Assembly: GCF_001263355.1 (NCBI RefSeq)
Contig: NZ_LGYO01000006.1
Span: 1 to 64,000 of the forward strand
From: Acetobacterium bakii
GTDB lineage: Bacteria; Bacillota; Clostridia; Eubacteriales; Eubacteriaceae
Length of the DNA: 64,000 nucleotides
Direction: 5' to 3'
Shown: piece after piece, positions 8,610-18,100 of the stretch
Numbering within the stretch: the stretch's first letter is position 1
How the letters are laid out: each line of letters starts with the position of its first letter
Notes under the pieces: generated by a model
Seen by the model: only the letters and a program-made list of their open reading frames with translations
Databases searched by the model: none
Told to the model about the DNA's origin: nothing
Made by a program: the position numbers and the translations under genes

Positions 8610-11600
8610 ATGGATTTACTGTATGAGAACCTTCTGGGGTTGGAAAAGACCAATACGATTCTGAACGCACTGGCACCTGGGGAAATTGTGAATCTTTCCA
8701 ATGTGAATAACAGTCTTAAAGAAGTGTTCACCGGATTGATTCACAAAAAACAAAATGACCGGATTCTTTATATCACCGCAACAGATTATCTGGCCCAAAA
8801 GAAAGCGGCAGCTCTTGAAAAAGTTCTTCAGGAAGAGGTGCTTTATTTTCCGATGGAGTCGATTCATGATTACTTCTCAGATGTTCATAGTCAGGAGATC
8901 AGCCAGCAGCGTTTAAGTGTGATTGAAAAGATTTTATCCGGCAGCCGCCAGGTCATTGTTGTTGGTGTCGAAGCACTGCTGAAAAAAAGTATGCCGCTGG
9001 AAAAGTTTCGGGAACTGACCTTTACCCTGGTCAATGAAGAAACCTGGGACCCGTTGGATCTGGTGGCACGTTTTTTTGCCCTGGGCTATGAAGGGGTGTA
9101 CCAGGTTGAAGCCCGGGGCCAGTATGCTCATCGCGGCGGCATTATCGATGTCTTCCCGCCAACCGAAACCCAGGCCTATCGGATCGAATTTTTTGGTGAT
9201 ACCATTGAATCGATCCGCTGCTTTGATCCGGAAACCCAGCTGTCTACAAAAGCTATGGATTTCATTCGGATTCCGCCGGGCCGTGAAATTATTTTGGAAA
9301 CCGCCGAACGCCAAAAGGCATTGAACCTGATCCGAAAACGCTATGATGGCATTCCGGAATACGCCGGACTGCTTGAACGGATCATCGAAGATCAGGGGGC
9401 CCATGATGAAACCCTGTTTTCGTTTATTAAATCCGATGCGTCATTTATCGATTATTTAGGGAACTACATCTGCATCTGGGATGAGCCGCCCCGGATTAAA
9501 GAATCCCAGGCCCTGTTTCAGCAAAAAATCCATAAGGATTTTGAAACACTGATCAGCGAATACTTTATGTTCCCTGAAGAAAAGAATAAATTTTACACCC
9601 TGTCAAAAATTGAAAAGGCCATGGAAGCTCAGGCCCATCTCAAACTTCACATGTTTACTTCAAGAGGAAAAAAGGGCGTTTCACTGGATATGAAGTCAAA
9701 GGACAACGATTCATTTCTTGGTCAGTTGCCGTTGTTTATCGAGTTCATCCAGGACCAGCTGAAAAAAAATGCTATCATCAATTTGCGGGCCAGAGATGAA
9801 GTCGGCCTTAAAAAATTAAAGGGTTTAATTGTCGAGGCCGATATTCACCGTTTTACAACCGCATCAATGCCTGGGATTCAACTATCTATTGGTGAGCTGG
9901 GCAGTGGCTTTGAACTCCAGGAAGACGGCATTGTCTGTGTGAATCAAAGTGAAATCATCAAAGAATCCCTGGCCGGCCGCAGGCGCCGCCGAAAAAAAGG
10001 CCGCAAAATAGATTCCTTCACCCAGCTCAATCAAGGGGATTTTGTGGTCCATGACACTCATGGCATTGGGGTTTACCGAGGGATCGAGCAGCTTAAAATC
10101 GACAATACCATTAAGGACCTCCTGGTGATTGAATATGCCAATGATGCCCGTTTCTATTGCCCGGTGGATCAAATGGAGGCCATCCAGGTTTATGTGGGAA
10201 CCGGCGAAAAGAAACCGAAAATCAACCAGTTGGGAACCAATGACTGGAATAAATCAAAGGCCCGAGTAAAGGCAGCAGTTGAGGATATGGCCGATGAACT
10301 CATTGCCCTTTATGCCAAGAGACGAGCTCTGGTGGGCTATGCTTTTGGTCCGGATTCCAGTTGGCAAAGCGAGTTTGAAGAGGAATTTCCCTATGTCGAA
10401 ACCAACGATCAGCTCCAGGCAGTGGAAGAAATCAAAGCTGACATGGAAACGGCCAGGCCCATGGATCGCCTTCTTTGCGGGGATGTGGGTTATGGAAAGA
10501 CCGAGGTCGCCCTGCGCGCTGTGTTTAAAGCGGTAATGGAAGGGAAACAGGTTGTTTTTCTGGTGCCCACCACTATCCTGGCCCAGCAGCATTTCCAAAC
10601 CGCCGTGGATCGGTTTAAAAAATATCCCATCAGTGTTGGTCTGCTCAGCCGCTTCAAGACCAAAACCGAACAGGAAAAGGCCTTGAAAGATCTGGCTTCG
10701 GGACAGATGGATCTGATCATCGGAACCCATCGACTGTTATCCAAAGATGTGGTCTTTAAAGATCTGGGGCTGCTGGTTGTGGATGAAGAACAGCGCTTCG
10801 GGGTCCGCCACAAAGAGCGGATCAAACAGCTAAAGGAAAATGTGGATGTCCTCACCCTGAGTGCAACGCCGATTCCCAGAACCCTGCATATGTCCATGGT
10901 CGGGGTTCGGGACATGAGCGTCATCGACGAACCACCGGCCGGGCGACGTCCGGTCATGACCTACGTTATGGAGTACAGTCCGGCCATTATTAAAGATGCC
11001 ATTGAACGGGAACTGGGACGGCAGGGACAGGTTTTCTTTGTCCATAACCGCATTCATGATATTTTCGAAATTTCCCGGAAACTCCAAAAACTGGTGCCCG
11101 AGGCCCGGATTGTGGTTGCTCACGGCCGGATGACCGGACCGGAGCTGGAAAATATTATGGTTGATTTTCTCAAAGAGGAATATGATATTTTAGTGACCAC
11201 CACCATTATTGAATCCGGTCTGGATATCAAAAATGCCAATACCCTGATTATCGACAACGGCGATCACATGGGGCTTTCCCAATTGTATCAGCTGCGGGGA
11301 CGGGTGGGACGGTCAGACGTCCAGGGCTATGCTTACGTTACCCATAAACCTAAGGTTCTTACCGAAATATCCCAGAAACGTTTAAAAGCCATCAAAGATT
11401 TTACGGCCTTTGGTTCAGGCTTTAAGATTGCCCTGCGGGATTTGGAGATCAGAGGCGCCGGAAATATTTTAGGAGCAGCCCAATCCGGAAATTTAGCGAC
11501 CATCGGCTACGAGCTGTATTGCCGGATTCTTGAGGATGCTGTCCAGCGGCGCATGGGCGAAGAACAAGGCCTCATTCCCAGCGAGCTGATCATCAATCTG

Positions 11601-12041
11601 GATGTCAGTAGTTATATTCCGGAAAATTACATCAGCAATGAAGAATTAAAATATGATATTTACAAAAAGTTATCCTATGTAAAAACGCAAACCGACTATG
11701 AGGAGCTTGAGGATGAGCTGTTAGACCGCTTTGGAGAAATACCGGATGGAGTATACAACCTGATGGCCCTGGCAATGATTAAGCATCTGGGAAGATCTCT
11801 GGGAATGACTGAAATCCGCGAGCGTGGGCACAGTGTTCTCTTTACCTTTGACGGATCAAAAGAGGTGCCAATCCCGGAAGCCGAACTTATGAAAAAGCTT
11901 TTTGACCGGTACAATATTAAGTTTAATGCCGGAAAGGGCGATCAGCTGCGCTGGCGCATTTTACTCAAACATGAAAAAGATCAGAACTTTTTAATGGAAT
12001 TGGGAAAATTCCTTAAAATGTTGATTCCCCAAAAGAATTAA
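8610..12041 (+). CDS. mfd: Transcription-repair coupling factor
   Basis: Mfd displaces RNA polymerase stalled at DNA damage and recruits UvrA. The 1143-residue protein has UvrB-like N-terminal domains (RGGIIDVFPP near residue 175), an RNA-polymerase interaction domain around the GDFVVHDTHGIG segment, then an SF2 translocase: GDVGYGKTE Walker A near residue 625, DEEQRFGV Walker B near 725, SATPIPRT, and QLRGRVGRSD. A C-terminal TRCF domain ends the protein. The fin gene that often lies between pth and mfd in spore formers is absent. Confidence 0.97.
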   Translation: MDLLYENLLGLEKTNTILNALAPGEIVNLSNVNNSLKEVFTGLIHKKQNDRILYITATDYLAQKKAAALEKVLQEEVLYFPMESIHDYFSDVHSQEISQQRLSVIEKILSGSRQVIVVGVEALLKKSMPLEKFRELTFTLVNEETWDPLDLVARFFALGYEGVYQVEARGQYAHRGGIIDVFPPTETQAYRIEFFGDTIESIRCFDPETQLSTKAMDFIRIPPGREIILETAERQKALNLIRKRYDGIPEYAGLLERIIEDQGAHDETLFSFIKSDASFIDYLGNYICIWDEPPRIKESQALFQQKIHKDFETLISEYFMFPEEKNKFYTLSKIEKAMEAQAHLKLHMFTSRGKKGVSLDMKSKDNDSFLGQLPLFIEFIQDQLKKNAIINLRARDEVGLKKLKGLIVEADIHRFTTASMPGIQLSIGELGSGFELQEDGIVCVNQSEIIKESLAGRRRRRKKGRKIDSFTQLNQGDFVVHDTHGIGVYRGIEQLKIDNTIKDLLVIEYANDARFYCPVDQMEAIQVYVGTGEKKPKINQLGTNDWNKSKARVKAAVEDMADELIALYAKRRALVGYAFGPDSSWQSEFEEEFPYVETNDQLQAVEEIKADMETARPMDRLLCGDVGYGKTEVALRAVFKAVMEGKQVVFLVPTTILAQQHFQTAVDRFKKYPISVGLLSRFKTKTEQEKALKDLASGQMDLIIGTHRLLSKDVVFKDLGLLVVDEEQRFGVRHKERIKQLKENVDVLTLSATPIPRTLHMSMVGVRDMSVIDEPPAGRRPVMTYVMEYSPAIIKDAIERELGRQGQVFFVHNRIHDIFEISRKLQKLVPEARIVVAHGRMTGPELENIMVDFLKEEYDILVTTTIIESGLDIKNANTLIIDNGDHMGLSQLYQLRGRVGRSDVQGYAYVTHKPKVLTEISQKRLKAIKDFTAFGSGFKIALRDLEIRGAGNILGAAQSGNLATIGYELYCRILEDAVQRRMGEEQGLIPSELIINLDVSSYIPENYISNEELKYDIYKKLSYVKTQTDYEELEDELLDRFGEIPDGVYNLMALAMIKHLGRSLGMTEIRERGHSVLFTFDGSKEVPIPEAELMKKLFDRYNIKFNAGKGDQLRWRILLKHEKDQNFLMELGKFLKMLIPQKN

Positions 12042-12102
12042 GGAAAGCATGCAATGTTTTATGTTAAACTGACTAAGATTTTATGAAATAAAGGAGAAAT
12101 AA

Positions 12103-13596
12103 ATGAAGACGAAAAAATTACGGACAATAACCCTGTTGTTGGCGGTCACAATTCTGATCAGTTTTGTAGGATCAGGATGCAGTTTGGTAAAAGTTAATCC
12201 TGAAGCCGACAAAAAACAGGTCGTGGCAGAGATTAATGGCGAGCAGATACTCAAAGAAAGCTATAATAATTACCTTGCTTATTACCAGATGTACTATGAA
12301 GCCAGCGGCATGACCTTTCCAACAGACGTTGAGCTGAAGCAATTGCAATTGGATCTTCTGGATGATTTAGTCCGTGTTGAAACCATGGCTGCCCAGGGGA
12401 AAAAGGATGGTGTCACCGTTGATGAAGCCGTTCTGACCGCCGATGCCGAGAGCATCATTACCAGTATTAAAACAACCCTTGGCGACGAAAAATACGCCGC
12501 TGCATTGGCAAAAAACAATACTGATACCGGGTCATTTGAAACATTCATGAAAGCATTCGTTGCGAACAATGAGTATGCTAATACCGTGGCAGCAAATTAT
12601 AACAGTGCCTTATTGCTCGATCCAGCCAAAGAGTTAACCACAGTCGTTGGCACCGTTGGTGGAGATAATGTAACCAAGGATGTTTATAATTATCGCCTAT
12701 CCAATGAAGAATTTCTGGCCTATTATCAAAATCAGGAAGCGTTGGCAACCGATGACGAAACCATGAAAACCGTCAATGACAATATTTTCAATACCATTGC
12801 CGAACAAAAGGCTATGACAAAATATGCTGAAGAAAATAATTTAACCCTGGCCCAGGAAGATGTTGACGGCTATATTACCAGCCAGCAGGCCTTTGTAAAT
12901 TCATTGCTGCCAGGGGATGAAACGCTGCAGCAATACCTTGATGGGAAATACCTCACTGTGGCACAGTATCGTGAATTTGAAAAACAGGATGCCAAGGCCA
13001 CAGCCGCCGCTGCTGCAATCCAGGCGGATCTGGCTAGCAAGGCCAAGGTCAGTGATAAGGAAATAAAAACCTATTACGATGAAAATAAAAACTCCTATGA
13101 CACCAGCACCGTTTCAGCAAAACATATTTTAGCCACCGATGAAACATTGGCAAAACAGATTTACGAAGAAGCCAAAAATGCCAAAACAGTTGAAGAATTT
13201 GATGCGGTAATGACGAAGTATCAAACTGTTGAAGGCGTTTCGCAAGCCACGGATCTGGGCGCATTTACTTATGCAACCATGGTTTCCGCCTTTTCAGATG
13301 CAGCCTTCGGGATGGAAAAAAATACCGTCAGCGAACCTGTTAAAACCGATTATGGCTACCATATCATTTATGTTTATGATAAAAATCAGGCCGAAATCCC
13401 CGCATTGGATACGAAAAAAGAAGAAATTACAGAAGTTCTAAAAAATCAAAAAGCAACCGAAGAATTTGATAAGTTAAAGACCAAACTTACAAAAAAACTA
13501 ACCATAAAATTCGATAAGATTTTAACACCGCTGGAAACTTATATGGAACAGCTTAAAACCGACTTAAACGTAGAAGTGTTTCAAAATAAAATCTAA
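12103..13596 (+). CDS. PrsA-like peptidyl-prolyl isomerase lipoprotein
   Basis: An extracytoplasmic foldase anchored as a lipoprotein. The 497-residue product has a signal peptide (MKTKKLRTITLLLAVTIL) ending in lipobox VGSGCS, with the modified Cys at about residue 26. A SurA/PrsA-type N-terminal chaperone region starts AEINGEQILKESY, and a parvulin rotamase domain lies near residues 325-440 (VSAKHILATDE, then FGMEKNTVSEPVKTDYGYHIIYV). It lies where clostridia often carry prsA, downstream of mfd. It would need Lgt (1065) for anchoring. The middle is Ala/Thr-rich and could hold a second SurA-N-like unit. Confidence 0.9.
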   Translation: MKTKKLRTITLLLAVTILISFVGSGCSLVKVNPEADKKQVVAEINGEQILKESYNNYLAYYQMYYEASGMTFPTDVELKQLQLDLLDDLVRVETMAAQGKKDGVTVDEAVLTADAESIITSIKTTLGDEKYAAALAKNNTDTGSFETFMKAFVANNEYANTVAANYNSALLLDPAKELTTVVGTVGGDNVTKDVYNYRLSNEEFLAYYQNQEALATDDETMKTVNDNIFNTIAEQKAMTKYAEENNLTLAQEDVDGYITSQQAFVNSLLPGDETLQQYLDGKYLTVAQYREFEKQDAKATAAAAAIQADLASKAKVSDKEIKTYYDENKNSYDTSTVSAKHILATDETLAKQIYEEAKNAKTVEEFDAVMTKYQTVEGVSQATDLGAFTYATMVSAFSDAAFGMEKNTVSEPVKTDYGYHIIYVYDKNQAEIPALDTKKEEITEVLKNQKATEEFDKLKTKLTKKLTIKFDKILTPLETYMEQLKTDLNVEVFQNKI

Positions 13597-13643
13597 GCAA
13601 TAAAATCCTTGGTACTGGAACATTTTCAAACGTTTTGAGTGCC

Positions 13644-13771
13644 GACAAACCGCTTTGTGGACATTTATTTATCGTTGTATGCTGCAAGATCGTACAGGCT
13701 AGCGCCTGTTCGCCTTGATGCATACAACATGATAAAACAAAAATCCGCAAAGCAATTTGTCACATTACTTT
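13644..13771. repeat. 101-nt palindromic repeat, copy 2 (diverged stems)
   Basis: This copy has the same architecture as copies 1 and 3 with the same core GATCGTACAGGC-TNNC-GCCTGTTCGCC. The middle stem has changed to GTTGTATGC/GCATACAAC and the outer stem to GCTTTGTGGA/TCCGCAAAGC, so both arms changed together. An extra outer stem GACAAA/TTTGTC is present. It lies between the PrsA-like gene and the terminator at 13785. The rest of the 311-nt gap (13597-13907) holds a smaller GGTACT...AGTGCC hairpin near 13611-13642, that terminator and a promoter. Confidence 0.8.
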
Positions 13772-13784
13772 ATCTATAGACCCG

Positions 13785-13812
13785 GCACTGGAACAATTTC
13801 CAGTGCTTTTTA
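13785..13812 (+). terminator. Terminator downstream of prsA-like gene
   Basis: GCACTGGAA-loop-TTCCAGTGC is followed by a T run. It lies 13 nt after the end of repeat copy 2. Confidence 0.85.
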
Positions 13813-13813
13813 A

Positions 13814-13842
13814 TTGCCACTGTTTGTATAAAAGGTTATAAT
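13814..13842 (+). promoter_or_regulatory. Promoter of the flippase gene
   Basis: TTGCCA (13814-13819) - 17 bp - TATAAT (13837-13842), directly after the terminator and 65 nt before the start codon. Confidence 0.65.
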
Positions 13843-13907
13843 AAAAATCAATCTGCTAAAATATCCGAAACTGATAGGGCAGAAAACTTAATTAAAGAGG
13901 ATTGTCC

Positions 13908-15533
13908 ATGTCAGATAAAACATCCAACTATTTAAAAGGCGCCAGCGTTTTGGCTGCGGCAGGAATACTGTCCCGGCTATTGGGTCTGTTTTTCAAAATC
14001 CCCCTCTATCAAATGGTGGGAAGCTACGGGAATGGGATTTATGCAAATGTTACCAATATATACAATCTATTGTTAATGGTATCAACCGTAGGCATACCAC
14101 TGGCGATATCTAAAATGGTAGCCGAAAATATTGCCAAAGGCGAGTATAAAACGGCCCATCGGGTTTTCAAGCTGTCAATGATGGCACTGGTGGTTATGGG
14201 CGGGCTTTCCAGTCTGTTTCTATTGTTTGGAGCGGACTGGATCATTGAAACCGCCAACTGGACATCCGAAAGCTATCCGGCGATTATAGCCATTGCTCCG
14301 GCACCCCTGATTATTTCAGTTTGTTCGGCCTATCGGGGTTTTTTCCAGGGTTTTCAGATTATGACACCAACCGCGGTTTCTCAGATCGTTGAACAGATTG
14401 TTCGTGTTATTCTCGGCGTCTTGCTATGCTGGATTTTTGTAAGTGCCTTTGGGATCGGCATGGGAGTAGGCGGTGCCGTTTTTGGGGCCACCGTCGGCGG
14501 GCTGGTGGCCGCTGTTTTTCTGAGTTACCTGTACAAAAGTTTTGCGAAGCAAAATCATCGCTTGCTGAGAAAGCGAACCGGTAGGCGCCAACGCTCAAAT
14601 AAAGCTTTGTTAAAACGGCTGCTGATTATCTCGATTCCGGTCACTCTGACCTCAGCATTGGTTTCAATGTTTGCCACAGTTGACTCGTTTATTTACGTTT
14701 CAAGACTAGGTCTAGCCGGGTTTGATGCGGTTGAGGCGACGATGATGTTTGGGGATTTCAGTAATGCGGAACAGCTCATTAATCTGCCATTGATTCTCAG
14801 CGGAACCCTGGCCATTGCTATGATCCCGACGATATCCGAGTCCTTTGCACTCCGGGATCGTAAAGAAACCAATAAGAAAATCGTGCTATCCATTCGGATC
14901 ATCTTACTTCTGGCGTTCCCATCCTGTATTGGATTATCGGTGCTGTCCTTTGGTATTTTTGATCTGCTTTTCCCGGGATCACCCTATGGCGGTGCTATTT
15001 TAAGCACCTTATCCTATGCGACCATTTTTATGATGCTGTCAAACACCTTCCAGAGTATCCTCCAGTCCATCGACCGTTTTCGGGTACCTCTGATTAACCT
15101 GGGAGTGGCGATTATTATCCGATTTGTGACAGGATGGATATTCCTAGCCATTCCGGCCATTAATATTTATGGCATCGTCATCAGCAGTATTATTACCTTT
15201 GCCTATCTGACGGTGGCAAATTTCCTTTCAGTCAGGCGCTTTACCGGAGTAGAAATCGATTTTTTCCATACCCTGATTAAGCCACTGTTTGCAGCCCTGA
15301 TCATGGGATTGGCAACCAGTATCGTGTTTAAAGGCGTTTCCTCCTTTGCCGGAATCTTTTTAGGGCTGCTTGTGGCAATGGCTGTGGGGGTCTGTGTGTA
15401 TGGGGTAATCATGATTCTCATCAAAGGCATTACCGAAGAGGAAATCGGCTATCTCCCCGGAAATCGATACCTCATGGTCGTGTACGACCGCATTAATGGC
15501 CTTGTTCCGGGCCGAAACCACCACCGGCGCTAA
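13908..15533 (+). CDS. MOP-family lipid-linked oligosaccharide flippase (YabM/SpoVB-like)
   Basis: A 541-residue polytopic membrane protein with about 14 hydrophobic segments. It begins MSDKTSNYLKGASVLAAAGILSRLLGLFFKIPLY, the typical start of the SpoVB/YabM branch of the MATE/MOP superfamily that flips lipid-linked cell-wall precursors. I use the ATG at 13908 because the AGAGG ribosome site is 7 nt upstream; the TTG at 13902 is too close. It occupies the yabM position before mazG. SpoVB itself acts in spore cortex synthesis, but YabM-type paralogs are vegetative, and the missing sporulation neighbours favour a vegetative role here. Confidence 0.85.
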   Translation: MSDKTSNYLKGASVLAAAGILSRLLGLFFKIPLYQMVGSYGNGIYANVTNIYNLLLMVSTVGIPLAISKMVAENIAKGEYKTAHRVFKLSMMALVVMGGLSSLFLLFGADWIIETANWTSESYPAIIAIAPAPLIISVCSAYRGFFQGFQIMTPTAVSQIVEQIVRVILGVLLCWIFVSAFGIGMGVGGAVFGATVGGLVAAVFLSYLYKSFAKQNHRLLRKRTGRRQRSNKALLKRLLIISIPVTLTSALVSMFATVDSFIYVSRLGLAGFDAVEATMMFGDFSNAEQLINLPLILSGTLAIAMIPTISESFALRDRKETNKKIVLSIRIILLLAFPSCIGLSVLSFGIFDLLFPGSPYGGAILSTLSYATIFMMLSNTFQSILQSIDRFRVPLINLGVAIIIRFVTGWIFLAIPAINIYGIVISSIITFAYLTVANFLSVRRFTGVEIDFFHTLIKPLFAALIMGLATSIVFKGVSSFAGIFLGLLVAMAVGVCVYGVIMILIKGITEEEIGYLPGNRYLMVVYDRINGLVPGRNHHRR

Positions 15534-15603
15534 TCATGGCAGCGAAGCGCACGACAGCCTTGCAATTACTTAGAGATTTTATTTAAAAAAAAGGAAGTGA
15601 AGC

Positions 15604-17085
15604 ATGTCACGCATTGATATTGTAGGGTTAGGACCCGGGAATCCGGGGCAAATGACCCTTGAAACATTAAAATTACTTAAGAATTCAAATCAGAATTTTT
15701 TCCGAACCGACGTCCATCCTGTGATGGATTTCATCCGGGAAGAGGGCATTTCCTACGAAAGCTTTGACTGCTTTTATGAAAATGAAGACTCATTTGAGGA
15801 TGTTTACGAAAATATAGTGGAAAAAATTATGCTGATCGTTAAAAATGGTCGGGATATTGTCTATGCCGTTCCCGGAAATCCCTTGTTTGGGGAAAAAACC
15901 GTGGTTAAACTCATTGAATCTGCAAAGATCGAAGGGGTGGATTACCAGATTTATCCTGGTGTAAGTTTCGTTGATGTCACTATGAATGCACTGGAAGAAG
16001 ATCCGATTAAAGGTATCAAAATCATGGATGCCTTTGATTTCAAACGATTTTCACCGGATCCTCAAATGGGTGTATTGGTAACCCAGGTTTATGACAAACA
16101 CATGGCGTCCGAGTTAAAACTTGAGCTGATGGAAATTTATGACCCTGAAAAAAAAGTAATCCTGCTGATTAATTCAGGCATTCCCGGGAAAGAAATAAAA
16201 AAAGAAATTTGTCTCTATGAGCTGGATCGGAGCGAAGAAATCAATCATCTGACTAGTCTTTATATCCCGGCTGAAAAAGAAGCATATCTCGGATTTAAGG
16301 GCACTCTGGCTATCATGAAGACCCTTCGCAGTGATGAGGGGTGTTCATGGGATCGGATTCAGACCCACGAAAGCCTAAAAACTGATCTTCTCGAAGAGAG
16401 TTATGAAGTCGTTGATGCCATCGATAATGAGGATTGGGAAAATCTTGCTGAAGAGCTGGGAGACGTGCTTTTTCAGATTGTTTTTCATGCGGAAATTGGC
16501 TGTGAAAACAATCGATTTACGATGACGGATGTGATTAACGGCATTAACGAAAAAATGATCAGACGACATCCCCATGTTTTTTTGAACAAATTTGATTTTG
16601 ATCCCCAAAAGGTGGAAACCAATTGGGATGCTATTAAACGTCTGGAAAAGGGTGGCGATCAACCCCGGGAAGAAGCGGATTCGGTCCATCAAATTTCTTA
16701 TGAGATGAGAAAACTCCCCAAAGCTTTACCCGCGTTAATGGAGGCATTCAAGGTTCAGAAGAAGGCTGCAAAAGTCGGATTTGATTGGGATGACGCGCTG
16801 CCTGCATTGGATAAAATAAGCGAAGAAGCAGGGGAATTAGTAGCAGCTCTGAAAGCAAATGATCAGCAAAACATTGAAGAAGAACTTGGAGATTTGCTCT
16901 TTTCGGTGGTTAATGTGGCACGTTTAGTTAAAATTCAACCGGAAATTGTTTTAAGAAAAGCAACACAAAAATTTATCAATCGCTTTGAAGCAATGGAAAA
17001 AATTGCAAATCAAGAGAAAAAAAGTTTGAATGACTATAATTTAGATCAATTAGATGGCATTTGGGATCAGGCAAAACGGCAGTAG
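15604..17085 (+). CDS. mazG: MazG nucleotide pyrophosphohydrolase fused to a tetrapyrrole-methylase-like domain (YabN type)
   Basis: The 493-residue protein combines an N-terminal SAM-dependent tetrapyrrole methylase-like domain (IDIVGLGPGNPGQMTLET, residues ~3-220, with AVPGNPLFGE) and two C-terminal MazG modules. The first MazG module carries DEGCSWDRIQTHESLKTDLLEESYEV and EELGDVLFQIVFH; the second carries EEAGELVAAL and EELGDLLFSVVN. MazG hydrolyses (d)NTPs to NMP and PPi, a house-cleaning role. The same fusion lies at this locus as YabN in B. subtilis; the methylase domain's substrate is unknown. Confidence 0.93.
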   Translation: MSRIDIVGLGPGNPGQMTLETLKLLKNSNQNFFRTDVHPVMDFIREEGISYESFDCFYENEDSFEDVYENIVEKIMLIVKNGRDIVYAVPGNPLFGEKTVVKLIESAKIEGVDYQIYPGVSFVDVTMNALEEDPIKGIKIMDAFDFKRFSPDPQMGVLVTQVYDKHMASELKLELMEIYDPEKKVILLINSGIPGKEIKKEICLYELDRSEEINHLTSLYIPAEKEAYLGFKGTLAIMKTLRSDEGCSWDRIQTHESLKTDLLEESYEVVDAIDNEDWENLAEELGDVLFQIVFHAEIGCENNRFTMTDVINGINEKMIRRHPHVFLNKFDFDPQKVETNWDAIKRLEKGGDQPREEADSVHQISYEMRKLPKALPALMEAFKVQKKAAKVGFDWDDALPALDKISEEAGELVAALKANDQQNIEEELGDLLFSVVNVARLVKIQPEIVLRKATQKFINRFEAMEKIANQEKKSLNDYNLDQLDGIWDQAKRQ

Positions 17086-17118
17086 AAGTGGAAAAAACAG
17101 AAAAAAGCAAAAAAGAAC

Positions 17119-17148
17119 TTGTAATTCACTGGGAAACACGCTTATAAT
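17119..17148 (+). promoter_or_regulatory. Promoter of the HU gene
   Basis: TTGTAA (17119-17124) - 18 bp - TATAAT (17143-17148), about 44 nt before the start codon and after the mazG stop. Confidence 0.6.
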
Positions 17149-17191
17149 ATTAAACATAGAATACTGGAAATCTAACAAAATGGAGGAAAAA

Positions 17192-17467
17192 ATGAACAAA
17201 TCAGAATTAATTGCCGAAATGGCGGAAAAATCAGGTTTATCTAAGAAAGATTCAGAAAAGGCTTTAGGTGCTTTTCTTGAATCAGTTGTTGAAACTTTAA
17301 AATCTGGAGATAAAGTTTCCTTGGTAGGTTTTGGTACATTTGAAGTAAGAGATCGTGCAGCACGTACCGGTCTTAACCCCAGAACAAAAGAACCCATCGA
17401 AATTGCAGCTTCTAAAGCTCCTGGCTTTAAAGCAGGCAAAGGCTTTAAGGATGAAGTTAATAAGTAG
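17192..17467 (+). CDS. hup: DNA-binding protein HU
   Basis: HU compacts and bends DNA non-specifically as a dimer. The 91-residue protein is full length: MNKSELIAEMAEKSGLSKKD, the VSLVGFGTFEVRDRAARTGLNP saddle, and the arm region IEIAASKAPGFKAGKGFKDEVN. The start is fixed by GGAGG at 17182-17186; the longer open frame upstream overlaps mazG and is not used. A terminator follows, so this is a monocistronic, probably highly expressed gene. Confidence 0.97.
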   Translation: MNKSELIAEMAEKSGLSKKDSEKALGAFLESVVETLKSGDKVSLVGFGTFEVRDRAARTGLNPRTKEPIEIAASKAPGFKAGKGFKDEVNK

Positions 17468-17479
17468 AAAAAAATACAT

Positions 17480-17509
17480 GAAAGCCAGGGCATTGCTCTG
17501 GCTTTTTGT
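17480..17509 (+). terminator. Terminator after hup
   Basis: AAAGCCAG-ggcattgct-CTGGCTTTTTG stem-loop with a T run, 13 nt after the stop. Confidence 0.85.
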
Positions 17510-17524
17510 TTTATGAGGTAAAAT

Positions 17525-17764
17525 ATGAGAATCGATAAATTTTTGAAAAATGCACGCATTATAAAAAGAAGAACTGTTGGTAAAGAGGCATGTGATGGCG
17601 GACGTGTTTCCATTAACGGAAAAGTAGTTAAAGCAGGGGATCGGGTGTCTCCGGGCGATATTATTACAATCCGTTATGGAGATGGTGAACAAAAGGTGGA
17701 AGTACTTGAGCTTTTGGAACATGCACCGAAGGATCGCGCCGGGGACATGTATCGTGAATTATAA
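17525..17764 (+). CDS. rqcP: S4-domain ribosome quality control protein RqcP (YabO)
   Basis: A 79-residue protein that is almost entirely an S4 RNA-binding domain: MRIDKFLKNARIIKRRTVGKEAC, then GRVSINGKVVKAGDRVSPGDII. In B. subtilis the orthologue YabO/RqcP works with RqcH on split 50S subunits to add C-terminal alanine tails to stalled nascent chains. Position between mazG/hup and divIC is conserved. In spore formers yabP and yabQ follow immediately; both are absent here. An rqcH partner would be elsewhere on the chromosome. Confidence 0.92.
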   Translation: MRIDKFLKNARIIKRRTVGKEACDGGRVSINGKVVKAGDRVSPGDIITIRYGDGEQKVEVLELLEHAPKDRAGDMYREL

Positions 17765-17790
17765 TAGATTGAGTAAGATGGTGAAGGATT

Positions 17791-18084
17791 ATGACTGAAA
17801 GAAACCGAAGAATTATAAGGCGGCGGATGCTGACCTTTCTGGTTGTTGTTCTGGTATTGGGTTTTACCGCCTATCTTTTCGGAGATAATTATTCAACACT
17901 GCATGGACTTGATCAACAAAAAATTGAAATTACAGAAAAAATTGAAGAACAGAAAATAAGAAGTAATCAATTGGACGAACAGGTTAAACAAATAGGAAGT
18001 AAAAGCTATGTGGAGTTTGTTGCCCGTAAATATTTGGGACTTTATTATCCTGATGAGATCATAGTGGTTCCGGCAACAGAGTAA
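17791..18084 (+). CDS. divIC: Septum formation initiator DivIC/FtsB-like
   Basis: A 97-residue bitopic membrane protein: a basic cytoplasmic N-terminus (TERNRRIIRRR), one transmembrane segment (residues ~13-30), then a coiled coil (LDQQKIEITEKIEEQKIRSNQLDEQV) and the FtsB/DivIC C-terminal motif VEFVARKYLGLYYPDEIIV. It takes part in the divisome with FtsL and DivIB/FtsQ. Placement after rqcP agrees with the Firmicutes order. Confidence 0.9.
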   Translation: MTERNRRIIRRRMLTFLVVVLVLGFTAYLFGDNYSTLHGLDQQKIEITEKIEEQKIRSNQLDEQVKQIGSKSYVEFVARKYLGLYYPDEIIVVPATE

Positions 18085-18100
18085 CAGTCTTGCGAAGGGA

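Noticed and set aside
13644-13771. Reading the palindromic repeat as a riboswitch controlling the gene after the terminator
   Set aside because: Copy 1 is reversed relative to transcription compared with copies 2 and 3, and the downstream genes are unrelated.
17054-17191. Longer HU open frame starting inside mazG
   Set aside because: The added N-terminus is not HU-like, and GGAGG at 17182-17186 fixes the start at 17192.
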